NCBI GenBank assembly: GCA_037039685.1
Contig: JAWNGF010000002.1
Span: 2,976,001 to 3,040,000 of the forward strand
Length of the DNA: 64,000 nt
DNA from: Ceratobasidium sp. AG-K
Taxonomy: Eukaryota; Basidiomycota; Agaricomycetes; Cantharellales; Ceratobasidiaceae
Direction of reading: 5' to 3'
A model generated the notes under the pieces. That model was not told where the DNA came from and did no database searches. It saw only the letters and a list, made by a program, of their open reading frames with translations. Position numbers and translations under genes: made by a program. Positions 40,101-49,962 of this stretch are shown piece after piece. Every line of letters begins with the position of its first letter. Positions within the stretch are counted from its first letter, which is position 1.

Positions 40101-41099
40101 TACAAGGAAGGAGATCTAGTATGGCTATTGGGAAGGAACATTCAAACAAAAAGACCCTCAAAGAAGCTGGATAACAAAAAACACGGGCCGTTTGTTGTGA
40201 AACAAAAAATAGGGTCACACGCTTATGAACTCACTTTGCCGGCAACAATGAGGGTGCACCCTGTTTTCCACATCGACTTGCTCAGCCCTTACAAAGAAGA
40301 CACAGAATTCAGCCGAAACCAACCCCGACCACCGCCGATCATAACAGAAGAAGGAGAAGAAGAATATGAAGTAGAGAAGATTTTGGACTGGAAGGAGACA
40401 AAGGACGGTCTTTTTTACAGGGTCAGATGGAAGGGTTATGGAAGTGAAGAAGACACAGAACAAAGGGCGGAAGATTTTGGTCACCTTTCAAAGATCATCA
40501 AGGAACTTCTACGCCGACACCCCGAAGCTCCCACGCCATCTAACTACGCTCCAGGGAAGATAAAAGGCAGAGGGGGTGAAACGGGTAGTGTCACTTGCAA
40601 AACTTGCTACTATTCCAAGAAACACTCCCAACTATATGCTTTAAATCTTTTTTGCCCTCTGCAATGCCTGCTGTCACCCGCTCCACCATTGCCAACAACC
40701 TCACCCGCGTCCTCGAAGGACCTGCCTTTGCCACGGCAAGGATCCTTGACTCCGGAGCCGCCCTCTACGTCTTCAAGAGGTCACAACAAGGCTCCGGAAG
40801 AATGCACTTCAGGGCCTCGGACGACATCCTCCACTCAGACCTGGGGGAATTCCAGTGGGTCGGGAAAAAATGGCCGACACGCATGCAGCTCCTACGGAAG
40901 GACATATTTGTCTGCTGGGGGTGTGCCGCATTCCAGGTCTCGGAGGTCGTTCTCCTCTCCACCCACATGCTCGGAGTGGTTGAATGGGGACAAGAAGGAG
41001 CATACTCAAGCAAGTGGGTACCAGGTTACGACGGAAGGCAGCCAACGCTCCGACCTAGATGGAACGATGCCTGGGACGCCAACTACGAAAAGGACCTGA
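37185..41099 (+). CDS. pol: GypB3 Pol polyprotein
   Basis: 1304 codons with protease, RT (YIDD), RNase H, H2C2, integrase D, D and E, GPF and chromodomain in the same places as in GypB1. RNase H has YTNHRNL; the codon is AAT where GypB1 has GAT, in CCAAT against CCGAT, so a CpG-to-CpA change removed a catalytic Asp. The last roughly 145 residues overlap ORF3 and look unconstrained. Confidence 0.93.
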   Translation: MCGETKKPATETMYFRATNESTIVYANVAGITEFIPTLIDSGASRSFLDISWARSNNIPLMELSTPRKVIGIQGKELSHQIRFKAKLELDVEGRTFKQVFFAIPTGETKLILGLEWLEEANPVIDWKTKHISWRPEPIQARTASIDDLPEEFKEFADVFSEEKFKRIPDHRPYDCAIDFKEGAELPKPARPIPLSPAESIALREYLDEEIAAGKIRPSKSPIASPCFFVKKPIDPKNPGAVRQLRLVQDLRGVNAITKDDRFPMPLMEDLLDKIKDAKIFSKIDLRMGFNNIRIREGDEWKTAFRTKEGLFEYVVMPFGLKNAPAIFQRYMNHIFHDLIDVCVIVYIDDILVFSKDRSQHTVDVRRVLKILLEENLFAKLPKCEFFVTKLTYTGLGISDSGISMEEEKVKAIKEWKEPRTVKQVQAFLGFANFYRRFVLNFSRLAKPLTTLTRKENKWEWGNDQQEAFEALKAEISKEPTLRHPNPDKPLFLETDASGVAMGAILSQRQDDGYLHPIAFLSKSFNEAQLNYDVHDKELMAIIESLTHWRLYLEGTKDPITIYTNHRNLQFWKEARTFNRRHARWHQLLASYNFDIIYRPGILSSKPDLLSRRSDHEDTPTPEQVMIAVERFKGFMGQVDTDIIETIKEAQETDEGLAQIKEICKSRETLPKTLQHSAKDYDFKEGLLWFKGRIYVPEDKESRLAIMRVHHDSKIAGHQGQARTLELILRRYFWPGMKQSVNRYVESCETCQRTKGSKSIVPIKPLEIPKGPWEDIAFDFIVKLPKLKGADSILVVVDRFSRMAHFIPCKESHTASDLANLFVTNVWKLHGFPKSTISDRGTTFNSKLMKAIYEKIGTSPGFSTAYHPQTDGITERINQWMEGWLRSFVNYRQDDWAYLLPIAEFSYNLQKHRITGSSPFEIVYGREPLWNVSAEESAVLEANNITEKWRKIHDKAIASMESQRLPEEEPRNEYKEGDLVWLLGRNIQTKRPSKKLDNKKHGPFVVKQKIGSHAYELTLPATMRVHPVFHIDLLSPYKEDTEFSRNQPRPPPIITEEGEEEYEVEKILDWKETKDGLFYRVRWKGYGSEEDTEQRAEDFGHLSKIIKELLRRHPEAPTPSNYAPGKIKGRGGETGSVTCKTCYYSKKHSQLYALNLFCPLQCLLSPAPPLPTTSPASSKDLPLPRQGSLTPEPPSTSSRGHNKAPEECTSGPRTTSSTQTWGNSSGSGKNGRHACSSYGRTYLSAGGVPHSRSRRSFSSPPTCSEWLNGDKKEHTQASGYQVTTEGSQRSDLDGTMPGTPTTKRT

Positions 41100-41428
41100 G
41101 CGACTGGAGGATGGAGAGGGGCAGATACCAGAAGGAGAAGATCGAATGGGAACCCTACTGGTGGAAGAGGGAGGAGACTGATGTGTCGGCATGGAAGGAG
41201 GCAGAGCCCGATGTGCGACAGTGGGATGAGGAGTTTGTGGAGGCCCAGAAGAGGGTTTTGGACTGGTCCAAGGTGGACTGGACGAAGGAAGAGACTGGGG
41301 AAGAATGGGAGAAGTTCTCGGACGAACCGGGAAATACCGTCTTCAATCCCATCGACCTGACCTTGGAGGACGAAGAGGGGTTGGAGGAATATATGCTGAA
41401 GAAGGAAAAGGACTGTGCAGTGCAGTAG
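40664..41428 (+). CDS. GypB3 ORF3, intact, unknown function
   Basis: 254 residues from ATG 40664. The N-terminal half (about 1-150) looks globular: MPAVTRSTIANNL, then AALYVFKRSQQ, WVGKKWPTRMQL and a Cys pair CWGC (CRGC in the other copies). The C-terminal part is rich in Trp, Glu and Lys (for example KVDWTKEE) and looks like an acidic, amphipathic tail. The frame overlaps pol by 436 nt, then runs alone for about 330 nt to TAG at 41426-41428. Three copies have exactly 255 codons, and the protein is much better kept than the pol tail in the same DNA. How it is translated (spliced or internal entry) is not visible. No family recognised. Confidence 0.78.
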   Translation: MPAVTRSTIANNLTRVLEGPAFATARILDSGAALYVFKRSQQGSGRMHFRASDDILHSDLGEFQWVGKKWPTRMQLLRKDIFVCWGCAAFQVSEVVLLSTHMLGVVEWGQEGAYSSKWVPGYDGRQPTLRPRWNDAWDANYEKDLSDWRMERGRYQKEKIEWEPYWWKREETDVSAWKEAEPDVRQWDEEFVEAQKRVLDWSKVDWTKEETGEEWEKFSDEPGNTVFNPIDLTLEDEEGLEEYMLKKEKDCAVQ

Positions 41429-41469
41429 GTCCGTTCAGGTCCCCCAAACGGACTCTTAGGGGGGAGTAA

Positions 41470-41924
41470 TGTCGTGAGCTAGCTCACTCCATCGGACTTG
41501 CCCGTTGTCTTGCCCGCCTGTCTCCCTCTTTACGTTATGTTCCCGTTTCCTTTTGCTGCGTTGCCACCTTCTTGTGGTTTTCTGTTACATTGTGTAACGC
41601 GGCTGTGCTTTGTACGAGTCATGTCTGTTTATACAGCATGACTCACATGGACACTCCTGACTGGCTTTCTCATTTGACTCGTGTGGCTGCGCTCTGTATG
41701 ACTCGGCCGCTTTGTGAATATATATAGAGGACCAACAAGCCTGGTAACCCCAGCTTGTTTTGTCTCGTCAAAACATCCCCTTTGAGTAACACTTTGAACC
41801 ACCCCTACCCTCAAGAGCCTACAGACGCTTAAGTGTGTTGCGGTTCAAGAGGTCACTTAGGTCTTAGTGCCGTCCACTCTCCATCGCGGCTTGTCTCATA
41901 GCCACGAAGAAGAAGCTTACGACA
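41470..41924 (+). repeat. GypB3 3' LTR
   Basis: 455 bp, TGTCGTGAGC to GCTTACGACA, preceded by the stem-loop (41429-41453) and the purine tract ending GGGGGGAGTAA. Confidence 0.93.
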
Positions 41925-42215
41925 CGTATCGTTTGCTTATACATTCGTTTGATAGTCCGTATGACACGCTATCTTTCCATTAATTATTTCAATTTTTAGC
42001 ACTCTCGGTTGAGCCTATACAACCCAATCACTCTGGCATCATGGTTTATTTGACTGCATTTGTGGCCAACTGTAGCAGCCCAAATCCCTTCTATGGGAGC
42101 AATCAATTAACACTAGTTGAGCTGTTTTTCAGTAAGATAATGAGGTATGAGCAAGGGAAAGACCCCTTAAACCGGGTCAAGCTGGGGTCACTGACCCACA
42201 ATTGACTACACTGGT
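41925..42215. repeat. Right inverted arm, outer piece
   Basis: The reverse complement of about 12540-12807. The first 145 bp are near-identical to the left arm. Beyond about 42070 similarity falls but segments such as GGGTCAAGCTGGG and CACTGACCCACAATTGA remain. Confidence 0.8.
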
Positions 42216-42917
42216 GGCAATTGTGGCGGAGACGTGAGGCGAGTATTTCAAATTGACGTGCCCAAGGCAAATCTTGCCCGACCAACCGCCCGTTGTGTAG
42301 CTGGAATGCGGCCGATTTCCAAAATTTCAGTGAGGCCAATCGTTAAATATCACCTATAAGAGTCACTTTTATTACCAACACAACTCCATATATACAACAA
42401 GGCAAGATTTGGGAGGGGGCCGTGACAGCGCTTTCCTAATTGGGAGCTTGGGTCAGGGCAAAGCCTTCTCATGAGGGCAAGCACCCGTTCTGGAACGCAG
42501 TCATTGATCGAGCCACCCATCGGAGTCCACGTTCCGACATTACCACTATACCTCATGTACCTGCATAACCTTATGATAACTGCACTTTCAATCCAAAATA
42601 TAATGCTTGGATTACTTATGAAGATGGAGAACCTTGCGTTGGCCGTAAGTTGTATTCTTCAGAATAATACGCACAGTGAGTCAAATTGAATACATAAAAG
42701 TACTAGCACATTTATCCCTTGGGGGTAACAGTTAGATTACGCTGGGTAAGGCTCCGGTAACCGAGGGTATTGTTGTGTACTCCACTGATCTTCAGTAGTC
42801 ACGGGTAAGCGAGCATCTTCTTGTCAGTACCTCAAGTTTACATACTCGTTGCCCCCATCGAAGCCTTTTTCGTATTTGACTGAACAGTGTTATAAATCAA
42901 ACGACGTCACTGCTGAT
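42216..42917. other. No gene seen
   Basis: Mixed-composition DNA with CpG. I see no coding region, RNA gene or repeat that I can support. Confidence 0.4.
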
Positions 42918-44456
42918 TCAAACACTTACATCTGTAATTATTGTCGCAGGACTCCATTGCTCACCCTGGTACGACAAACCCGCCACGGTGGGGCTTCCAG
43001 GCGGAGACTGGGTGCTATTGTGCTTGGTGCTAGTTTCAGTGCCAAATACCTCGGGATTGGCCTCGACTGATGACTTGCGACGACGGTATAGCCAATATAT
43101 GATGACAAAAATCAGGATAATCCCCACCCCGCCACCAACCGCGCCGCCCACAATTGCACCCAGTGGTATCTGGGACCTATGAAGTTCTTCTGGTCTGTTG
43201 CAAATCTAAGCTCAAATCATCTACAGGGCTGGGTGTATGCAACTTACATAGACGCATAGGCTAAAAAATCAACACTAAACCACTTGCCAGCCTCATCTTG
43301 GTGTGCAATAGTTATTGTATGAAGCCCGTCCGGTAGGTCGGTTTTGCTCCAGCACACAGCCTGTGAGAACTAAGGAAAGCAAGAATTAAAACTGATCAAT
43401 ATCGCTATTGACGAGAGGATGACTCTAACCTACCCATCTATCTTTGTCCGAGTAAGCAAGTGCTGTGCTTACAACTTCCCCCTCGCCACCATCAATTTTT
43501 ATAAGGACTTTTGCATTTGTCCGGTGTTTATCGCAAAAGTACCAAATCGAGGTTCCGTTAAAGGAAAAAGACAAACTACTGTCGGTCTCGTTACTATTCG
43601 TTGCGGTCCCCCCGAAATAAAAAATGTCCACATCTCCACGCTAGTATGCATACGAGGATAGATAAACCACCGCTACAAACATAGACCAGAGGGACTTACC
43701 CAGGTCTTCCATGGGCCTCTATAAATAATTCGATCGTCAATATCATCAACTATGTTAACAAGCTCCGAAGGAGCGTCAATCGATCCGCTGGAAAGTATAT
43801 CGTCATTCGTCCCGCGCCACTTAAAATCCAACACGAGACTCACGGAGAAAGTGAAGAAGTCCGTATATCATCATCATAGGTTATTCTGAAACACTTGGTT
43901 ACGGGACGCAGAGCCATCGGTGTTAGCGAGACTTACTCAAAATAATCAAGGGAGAAATTGTAGGATGCAGTCTCATTGTTGCGGCTAATGACCACAAAGT
44001 GATCCCCTGGGTCTAAGCCGGACTTCGACCATATCGGGTTCCTCAAGCCAGCAGTTGCAGTATTCCAAGCAATGGGTTCCAAAATACCATCCACATTCGC
44101 ATATCCATTAGCACCCTGCCCAAATGTAGCAGTATAATAAGCAACGGAGCTGCCTGTCGCGCAATCGCATCAGTACTGGGTGGGATACTGGGTAAATTTG
44201 GTTTGCCTTTAAAAAATAGCACTGCTGATGCGTTGGCTGTCAGAGTTGTGCTGATAGTGTTATTATACGGCGGATTGGGGCTTGTATCAGAAAGGTGGGC
44301 CCACCCCGGGGAGTACTGAATGCCACCCAGGTTTGAGGATGAAAATATGTCCGAGTCGTCAATGCGCATGACCTTTGATTGAGATGATTGAGCAGCTATA
44401 CGTGCAAGAATTCCACAAATTGGAAGTAGCGAGCTCCATCCAAAGTGAAAGCCCAT
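42918..44456 (-). CDS. Secreted or single-pass membrane protein, multi-exon
   Basis: ATG at 44456 opens a signal peptide (GFHFGWSSLLPICGILARIAA). An ectodomain follows with DDSDIFSSSNLGGIQYSPGW and many N-glycosylation sites, of a type common in agaricomycete cell-surface proteins (paired beta-sandwich-like modules). A later exon has VDDIDDRIIYRGPW, then SFSFNGTSIWYFCDK. The C-terminus has a membrane span (VGGGVGIILIFVIIYWLY), a basic stop-transfer RRRKSS and a cytoplasmic tail ending TDVSV at 42918. The first intron appears to be a GC-AG intron near 44214-44162. I could not settle every splice site, especially near 43930-43860. A decayed partial copy is at 11416-12275. Function unknown. Confidence 0.6.
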
Positions 44457-46948
44457 GGCTGGTCGGAAGGGATAGATACGTCTCCCACAGCGCAAGGGAG
44501 GTTATATAACGGGTGCATGGACGGGTCACATTGCTAAGGGCACAAGCCTTAAGCTAAGCCAAGATAAGTAACCATTCGGAAGGCCGAGATTGTGGATTGA
44601 CATGCAGGCGTCTATCGCTTGGTCGGCCGTGTTTATATAAGGAGATTTCGTATCATCTGACTAAAATGCCAAGAGGCAAGCGGAGCGAATATGCTCCTGA
44701 GGGACAAACTTGTGCTGGATGTGGGATATACGTGTGATCTAAATGTCATTAACAGGGGCTTTATATGCAAGGAGTCTAGCGCATCTGTTGCCAAGCAGGG
44801 GGAGGAGGGTGGTGATCGCACAGGAGATAAGGGTTCCAGACTGAGCTGTGCAGTGGGGATGCTCACGCCGGATCTAAGCTGTCGAGTGCCCGCCGACTCT
44901 ACCGAAAGCAGCGGCAATTCGTAGCTATTCCCATCGGGACAAGTGCGAGGTAAGCCAAAGGAAGTGCCGAAGATTATAAATTACAGTCAAGCAAGAGCGT
45001 GAAGCAAATGGATAAACCAGTGGCCATTATACTACACACAAGGGAGACGAAAGGCGTCTAGTTTGCGGTGTCGTAGATCGGGTAAGCCCACAAATATGAA
45101 TGGCGATTCGAAATTGATTGTAGTGTCACGCAAATGTTAGCAATAGGCCGTGCTCCAGGACTTTTTTCCTCAGCTGCTAAGATGTCAGTCGGAGCCATAG
45201 ACTGGGCGCGAATTAACAAGTACCTTAAGCCCGCGTCACGAATGTGCGGTTGATCACATGACACCGATCCATCCCTTGCCTAATGTGGATCACGTCACCA
45301 AAATCCTCTGGCGCTAACAAGCGCCGATTTGCTCCTGCGTGCTCGCTTGGATAAAGGAGCACGCGGGAGCACCCAAGTGGCTGTGCCATCGGTGCTCGTA
45401 GGTGCTCCTTTATCCAAGCGAGCACGCATAAGAAATTTGGTGCTTACGAGCCCAAGGGAGATCCATCGGATTTGCTTGAGCAGTACTTGACACTACTTGC
45501 AGCCACAACTGGCGTAATTTATGACATATTTGTCAATGAACTCGGTGACTCTTTACACATATTCTCTTGCGTGGATGCGCATATATATTTATTCGGCCCA
45601 ACCTTTGTCTTAGGAACGCCCTCCACGTAGATAATTATCGGATTGTAGAGCGTGCCCCACAAGCTCCCAAGTATATGGTATTTTCGAAGCCCGAAGTATT
45701 GGATCTACATGTATATGGGTGCTGACCCGAATGAGTAGAGCTCATACAAGTTTTCACAGCCAGAGCTACGAAATGAGTGCTTCCTCTTTGAAATGTCATC
45801 GCAGTAATCGAGATTTCGTGCCCCCAACAGGAGTATATAAATTCCGGCAAGTTGAGCGATCGCGAAATACAGTTGCTTCTGGTCTGTTGTGCATATCGCT
45901 GTGGACTGAGACTTGGTGGTATCCATGCCTAGCGGTTTATGATTTCAGAAGGACCCGAAGCCGGGGTTAGACTAGACGTCCTGCATATGTCCAGCGCAAG
46001 CGTCTATGCGTTGAACCGGACACAAGCCCTATGAACCCTAAGTCTAATTCATGTTCCCTTGTCTCATGTGTTATTCTGGTTCTTCGAGACGAGATTCCTG
46101 GGCGAGCTCGACTGAATGTTCCGGTAATCTCAAAAGGCTGATTTGCTGGAGTTACAATACTAGTGCCACCTGAAGCGATAGGGGCAGTCTTTTCTTAAGG
46201 ATGAAGGTCTCATGATAAATTCAATAGCACTCATTGCCAAATTGACTAGGATTGAAGTTGGGATCTTACCTTGGTTAGAAGGGTCGACGCGGCTCTTCGT
46301 GTAACCTTATACTTAATTTCTAGGGTAGATGCAACTCGCATTCTGATTGGCAGCTCTCATCAGTTTAGTATCAGTTTCATTTTCTCAACTTCTTCAGCCA
46401 TGCACGATCGTAGATGATCGACTGGAATGACGCTGATAACCGAACGATAGTGCAGTGAAATTATAGTAAGAGGCTGTAATAGTTATCTTACTGATCAAGA
46501 CCTGGATTCCGGGCCCGAAGCACCTGTATACTCCTGTGGCGTCAAGCCACGATTTTTTGACGGCTACATGGTGCTAAAGCACGTTTTGCGGTAGCGATAG
46601 GATGCCCGAGTAACTCGCTCCCGATGAATTCTCTCGGAGCTGAAACAAAGAACGCGATGAAATGTCGAGGAATGTACAGTATGGGATGAATGTTCCTATG
46701 CCCTCAGTCATTCATACCACGCGGTGCCGATCTTGCCAAGATTTTGATCGCCGATTAAACACAACGTCGTCAAATAGTATAACTGGTACGAGAGCGCGAA
46801 AGCGTAGTAATGTCCCGAGGCTCTACCAGCCATCTGGGAAGCCTGTTGGGGTATTTGGCTGGATGATTAAACATACTGGTGGCCTCGAGATCTTTAGGAG
46901 GTTGGGTGATAATACCATCGTTGTTTCATGCATACTCGATATACTGCT
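44457..46948. other. No confident gene; contains a hairpin
   Basis: Short open frames exist on both strands but none has a recognisable domain or a convincing exon chain. The one clear structure is the inverted repeat at 45336-45428. Confidence 0.35.
45336..45428. repeat. Perfect 27-bp inverted repeat (hairpin)
   Basis: The arms 45336-45362 and 45402-45428 are exact inverted copies (left arm starts TGCGTGCTCGCTTGG), separated by 39 nt. RNA from either strand would form a strong 27-bp hairpin. It could be a tiny MITE or a small-RNA precursor. No flanking duplication is evident. Confidence 0.85.
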
Positions 46949-47396
46949 CAGCAAAAATCGAAAATGTTCCAGGGTTCTCCAGAGCCCTCCGTAGGCTCCG
47001 TGAGCGCTTCGGTGCGATGTGATCACGTATTAATTCGAAAAAGGGCCTTATGGCTCTGGTTCATTTCCTTTCTCACTCGGATGCTTTCTGTAGACGATTC
47101 CGATTTGGCTTTCCCGGGTCCTGCTTTGACTGCCTTTCTTGCACCCACGTATTAACTGTCACCTTCCCGCCTGTGTTTCCTGTTTGGTCTTCTCTTCTCG
47201 CGTTTCTTTCTCGGCCTGTTTTTTTCTGAGCGGTTTGACCTCGTGTTCATGTAGCTCGTTAAATATGTCTTTGATTTTTAAAAAAAAATTTAAAAAAGAT
47301 GTGATCACGTGCTCCGAAGCGCTCAAGGAGCCTAAGGAGGGCTCCCGAGCAAAAACCAAGCTACGGAGCACCCTGTAGCTTTTCACATTTTCGCTG
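46949..47396. mobile_element. MITE-like element with inverted ends
   Basis: The left end (46949-47031: CAGCAAAAAT..., GAGCCCTCCGTAGGCTCC..., GATGTGATCACG) and right end (47299-47396) are inverted copies with a gap of about 20 nt. The interior of about 270 bp has an A/T run. The right end reappears in the same orientation at 50581-50625, so the sequence is a repeat family. Confidence 0.65.
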
Positions 47397-49962
47397 AGTT
47401 GCATAGTCGCGAGCTGCAGCGATTGTGCCAGCCTTGATCTCCTGACAAAGCGTTTTTTTCATGAATATTCCGACCTTGTCAAAGCATGGGATGACATGAC
47501 GTAAGTCACAGTCACCAGTAGTTGCAACGGTTGGTGGGCGAAGGACAATCTTCCCAGGATCCAATGGGTTTAGATTGTTGCGACAAAGAATTGTTGAATT
47601 AACATAACCTTTGAGGAAAAGTTTTGTCAGCTTCAATTTGCAAGAATATAGGGGTATATGCATACGCGGATCGAGAATGAATGCTGCCACATAGGCCTCA
47701 CGCCCAGAAGCAAGAACCATATCAAAATAACGAGAGCTAGCAATCTCTTGCACATCGTCAACCACCACCTGCAGCAATCCAAGCCCAGAGTCGTTGTCAT
47801 CAAAGAGCAGTCGAAGTGACGCCATGATAGCGAGATTAAAAACAAAAACATTGCTTGCATTAGAGTGCCCAGATTCCAGGCACTTGAGAGCCTTTGCGAA
47901 TGGTTCGGTAACCTTGATAAATTGGTGAAGTTGCGTTTTGAACCATCCTAGGATAACCACATTCTTGACAAATGATAATTTGTGATCCTAAAGGGCATTA
48001 ACTACCCGAGTGTGCTCAGCATCTGTTGGAAACCCACCTTTTTAATCTCAACTATCCCATCTTCAACCAAGCGCTCAATCGCTGGTAAGCAGTGCTGGAC
48101 ACTGACAGCAGAGTAATACCATCCAGCAAATCGTGTCTTGCCTGCCTTTTGAATGCCTTGTGTAATGCTCAGCCAAGCACACAATGAGCGAAGGTGGGTT
48201 GCTACAAAGGTGGATTTTGAGAAGAATCCTGCAACTTTCCGTACCAATGAAAGGCACTGAAAAGAATTGGGAGGGAGAGCGCTGTCAGGACAATACATAG
48301 ATATAAGATTATATGCACACCTCTTGAAATTATTCAATCTTATAGATATCCTTGACGGCGTTGTGTATCTGGTGGCATGGATCTGGAAATATCATAATCG
48401 TTGGATGCTCTATAAAGATGAGCTCTCTGCCAAGACGTGTACTTCCTGTACTGTCACAAGTGATTCCTGAGAATTTGAGTGGCCCAATTTCTTGAATAAC
48501 CTGTTAACTCCCAAGGATCAATAGATTATCAATCAGCGTGATCCTGGAGACAAACCTTCTCAAGTTCCTCAAAGTAATACTTGCCTGTATGCGACACTCC
48601 CAATGCCTCAACTGCTTTCATCCAATATGCAACTCGAGTATCCGGCGTTGTCACATGGATTGTCGTGAATCCAACTGCGCAAACAGCAGTGCCACCATCA
48701 AACGAAATTGTAAGGTGCTCGCATTTTCTTAATTCGCTGACCGCAAGGCGACGTAATCGTGAAGACTCCATTGGAATTTGGCTACTTGCAATATGGGAGC
48801 TCCTCTTGCGCCTTAAATCGGAGCTGGCCTCGGATATCATGGTATGAAACTCTGGAAGATCGACAGAGCGTGGTGGAAGTTGACCAGCAGCAAGGTAGTT
48901 GACCACAGAGAGATCAAAGCGAGCCTGCTTCGCTTTGCGGCCTTCCGAGGTGACAATAGAAGCTACTGATGGCTGGATAGACTTATTGGAGTGTGCACCA
49001 AGGGTAGGCCGAGTATTCGGCGGCTTTGGGGCAAGTCTGGACACCATGCTACCTAAAGCAAGCTGATCACTCTGCTCCGAAGCCTCCTCCTTCAGTTGTG
49101 GGTCAATATTAAGGCATTCTTCTATGGTGTGATTTAGTAGCCGTGTTGGTTGTTTGGAGGCCCATGATTCGTGGCATCCCTTGGCAGAACAGCGCCATCG
49201 TGTTTCACGAGTGGTTTTGCTACGACACTCTACAATGAGCTTAGGGATCACTGCATACCCACGTCGCCCGGTAGTGTATAATTTTGGACCCGAATCGAAA
49301 TCCTCAAGGTCTTCGAACCCGAACCGCCAGATACACTACAAGAGGGTTGTGAATCCATTTCCGCTCAATCCACATGTTTGCTTACCCTTTGTGCAGTTTG
49401 TGCGATCTTTGTCGACTTTTCAGTGATCCTATCAGCGGCTGCTGTTTTTTGCTGCTTCCGGGCTAGAGATTCGTTGCGCTCATCTTGAACATAGTGCCGT
49501 GAGCGCTTCAGCGCAGTGGATGGCTTGGGGACACGCTTGGTCTGCATATATGCACAAGAGGTGAGCAATAGTGTACTCAACGTAGGTGAGGCAACACACC
49601 AATTCTGTACAGTGCTGGGATATTTCCTCCGCTGTGTTTGTCAGATCTTCGAGCCATTTCAAGAGGAGGGGTTTCTCTGTGAAATCGCCCAGGAGATAGT
49701 GCGAAAACACGTCTACAAGCGATTCAATCCCAGGACCTCGTTCCTTAAGATTAATAGGGGCAATCGCTCGGAGACCAAATACAAGCTCCAAGTCGGCATT
49801 AAGCACACCACACGGCGTGCCCAGCAGGTCGAGTCGTTCGGGGTCAGGGCTCCAGTTCTTGAAATTGTAGATACTTGATCCAGATGGCAAAGTGGTTGGC
49901 AAAGTGCGCAAAGCAGTGCGAAAACGATCAAGCTTGACACAATGCAAGGACTGTGACTCCAT
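47361..49962 (-). pseudogene. hAT-like transposase gene with premature stop
   Basis: ATG at 49962. Exon 1 ends at 49582, exon 2 is 49541-49386, exon 3 is 49335-48556 and exon 4 starts at 48500, all joined in phase 0 by introns of 40, 50 and 55 nt. Exon 3 has a BED-like zinc finger (CSAKGCHESWASKQPTRLLNH...EEC) and FDGGTAV; exon 4 has FSGITCDSTGSTRLGREL and FPDPCHQIHNAVKDIYKI, typical of the RNase H-like core of fungal hAT/DUF659-type proteins. A TAA then interrupts where an aromatic residue is usual (KIE-stop-FQE). The rest continues in exons starting at 48254 and about 47960 and ends near 47361 inside the inverted end. The C-terminal dimerisation region is not seen. Confidence 0.65.

Larger units (their letters stand above)
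34702..41924 (+). mobile_element. GypB3: full-length gypsy element with all three ORFs open
   Basis: 7223 bp, LTRs 34702-35156 and 41470-41924, perfect target duplication CGTAT (34697-34701 and 41925-41929). Gag, pol and ORF3 are uninterrupted. The LTRs differ at about six places, and each difference I found can be read as CG against TG or CA. It is a close relative of GypB1. Confidence 0.96.
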
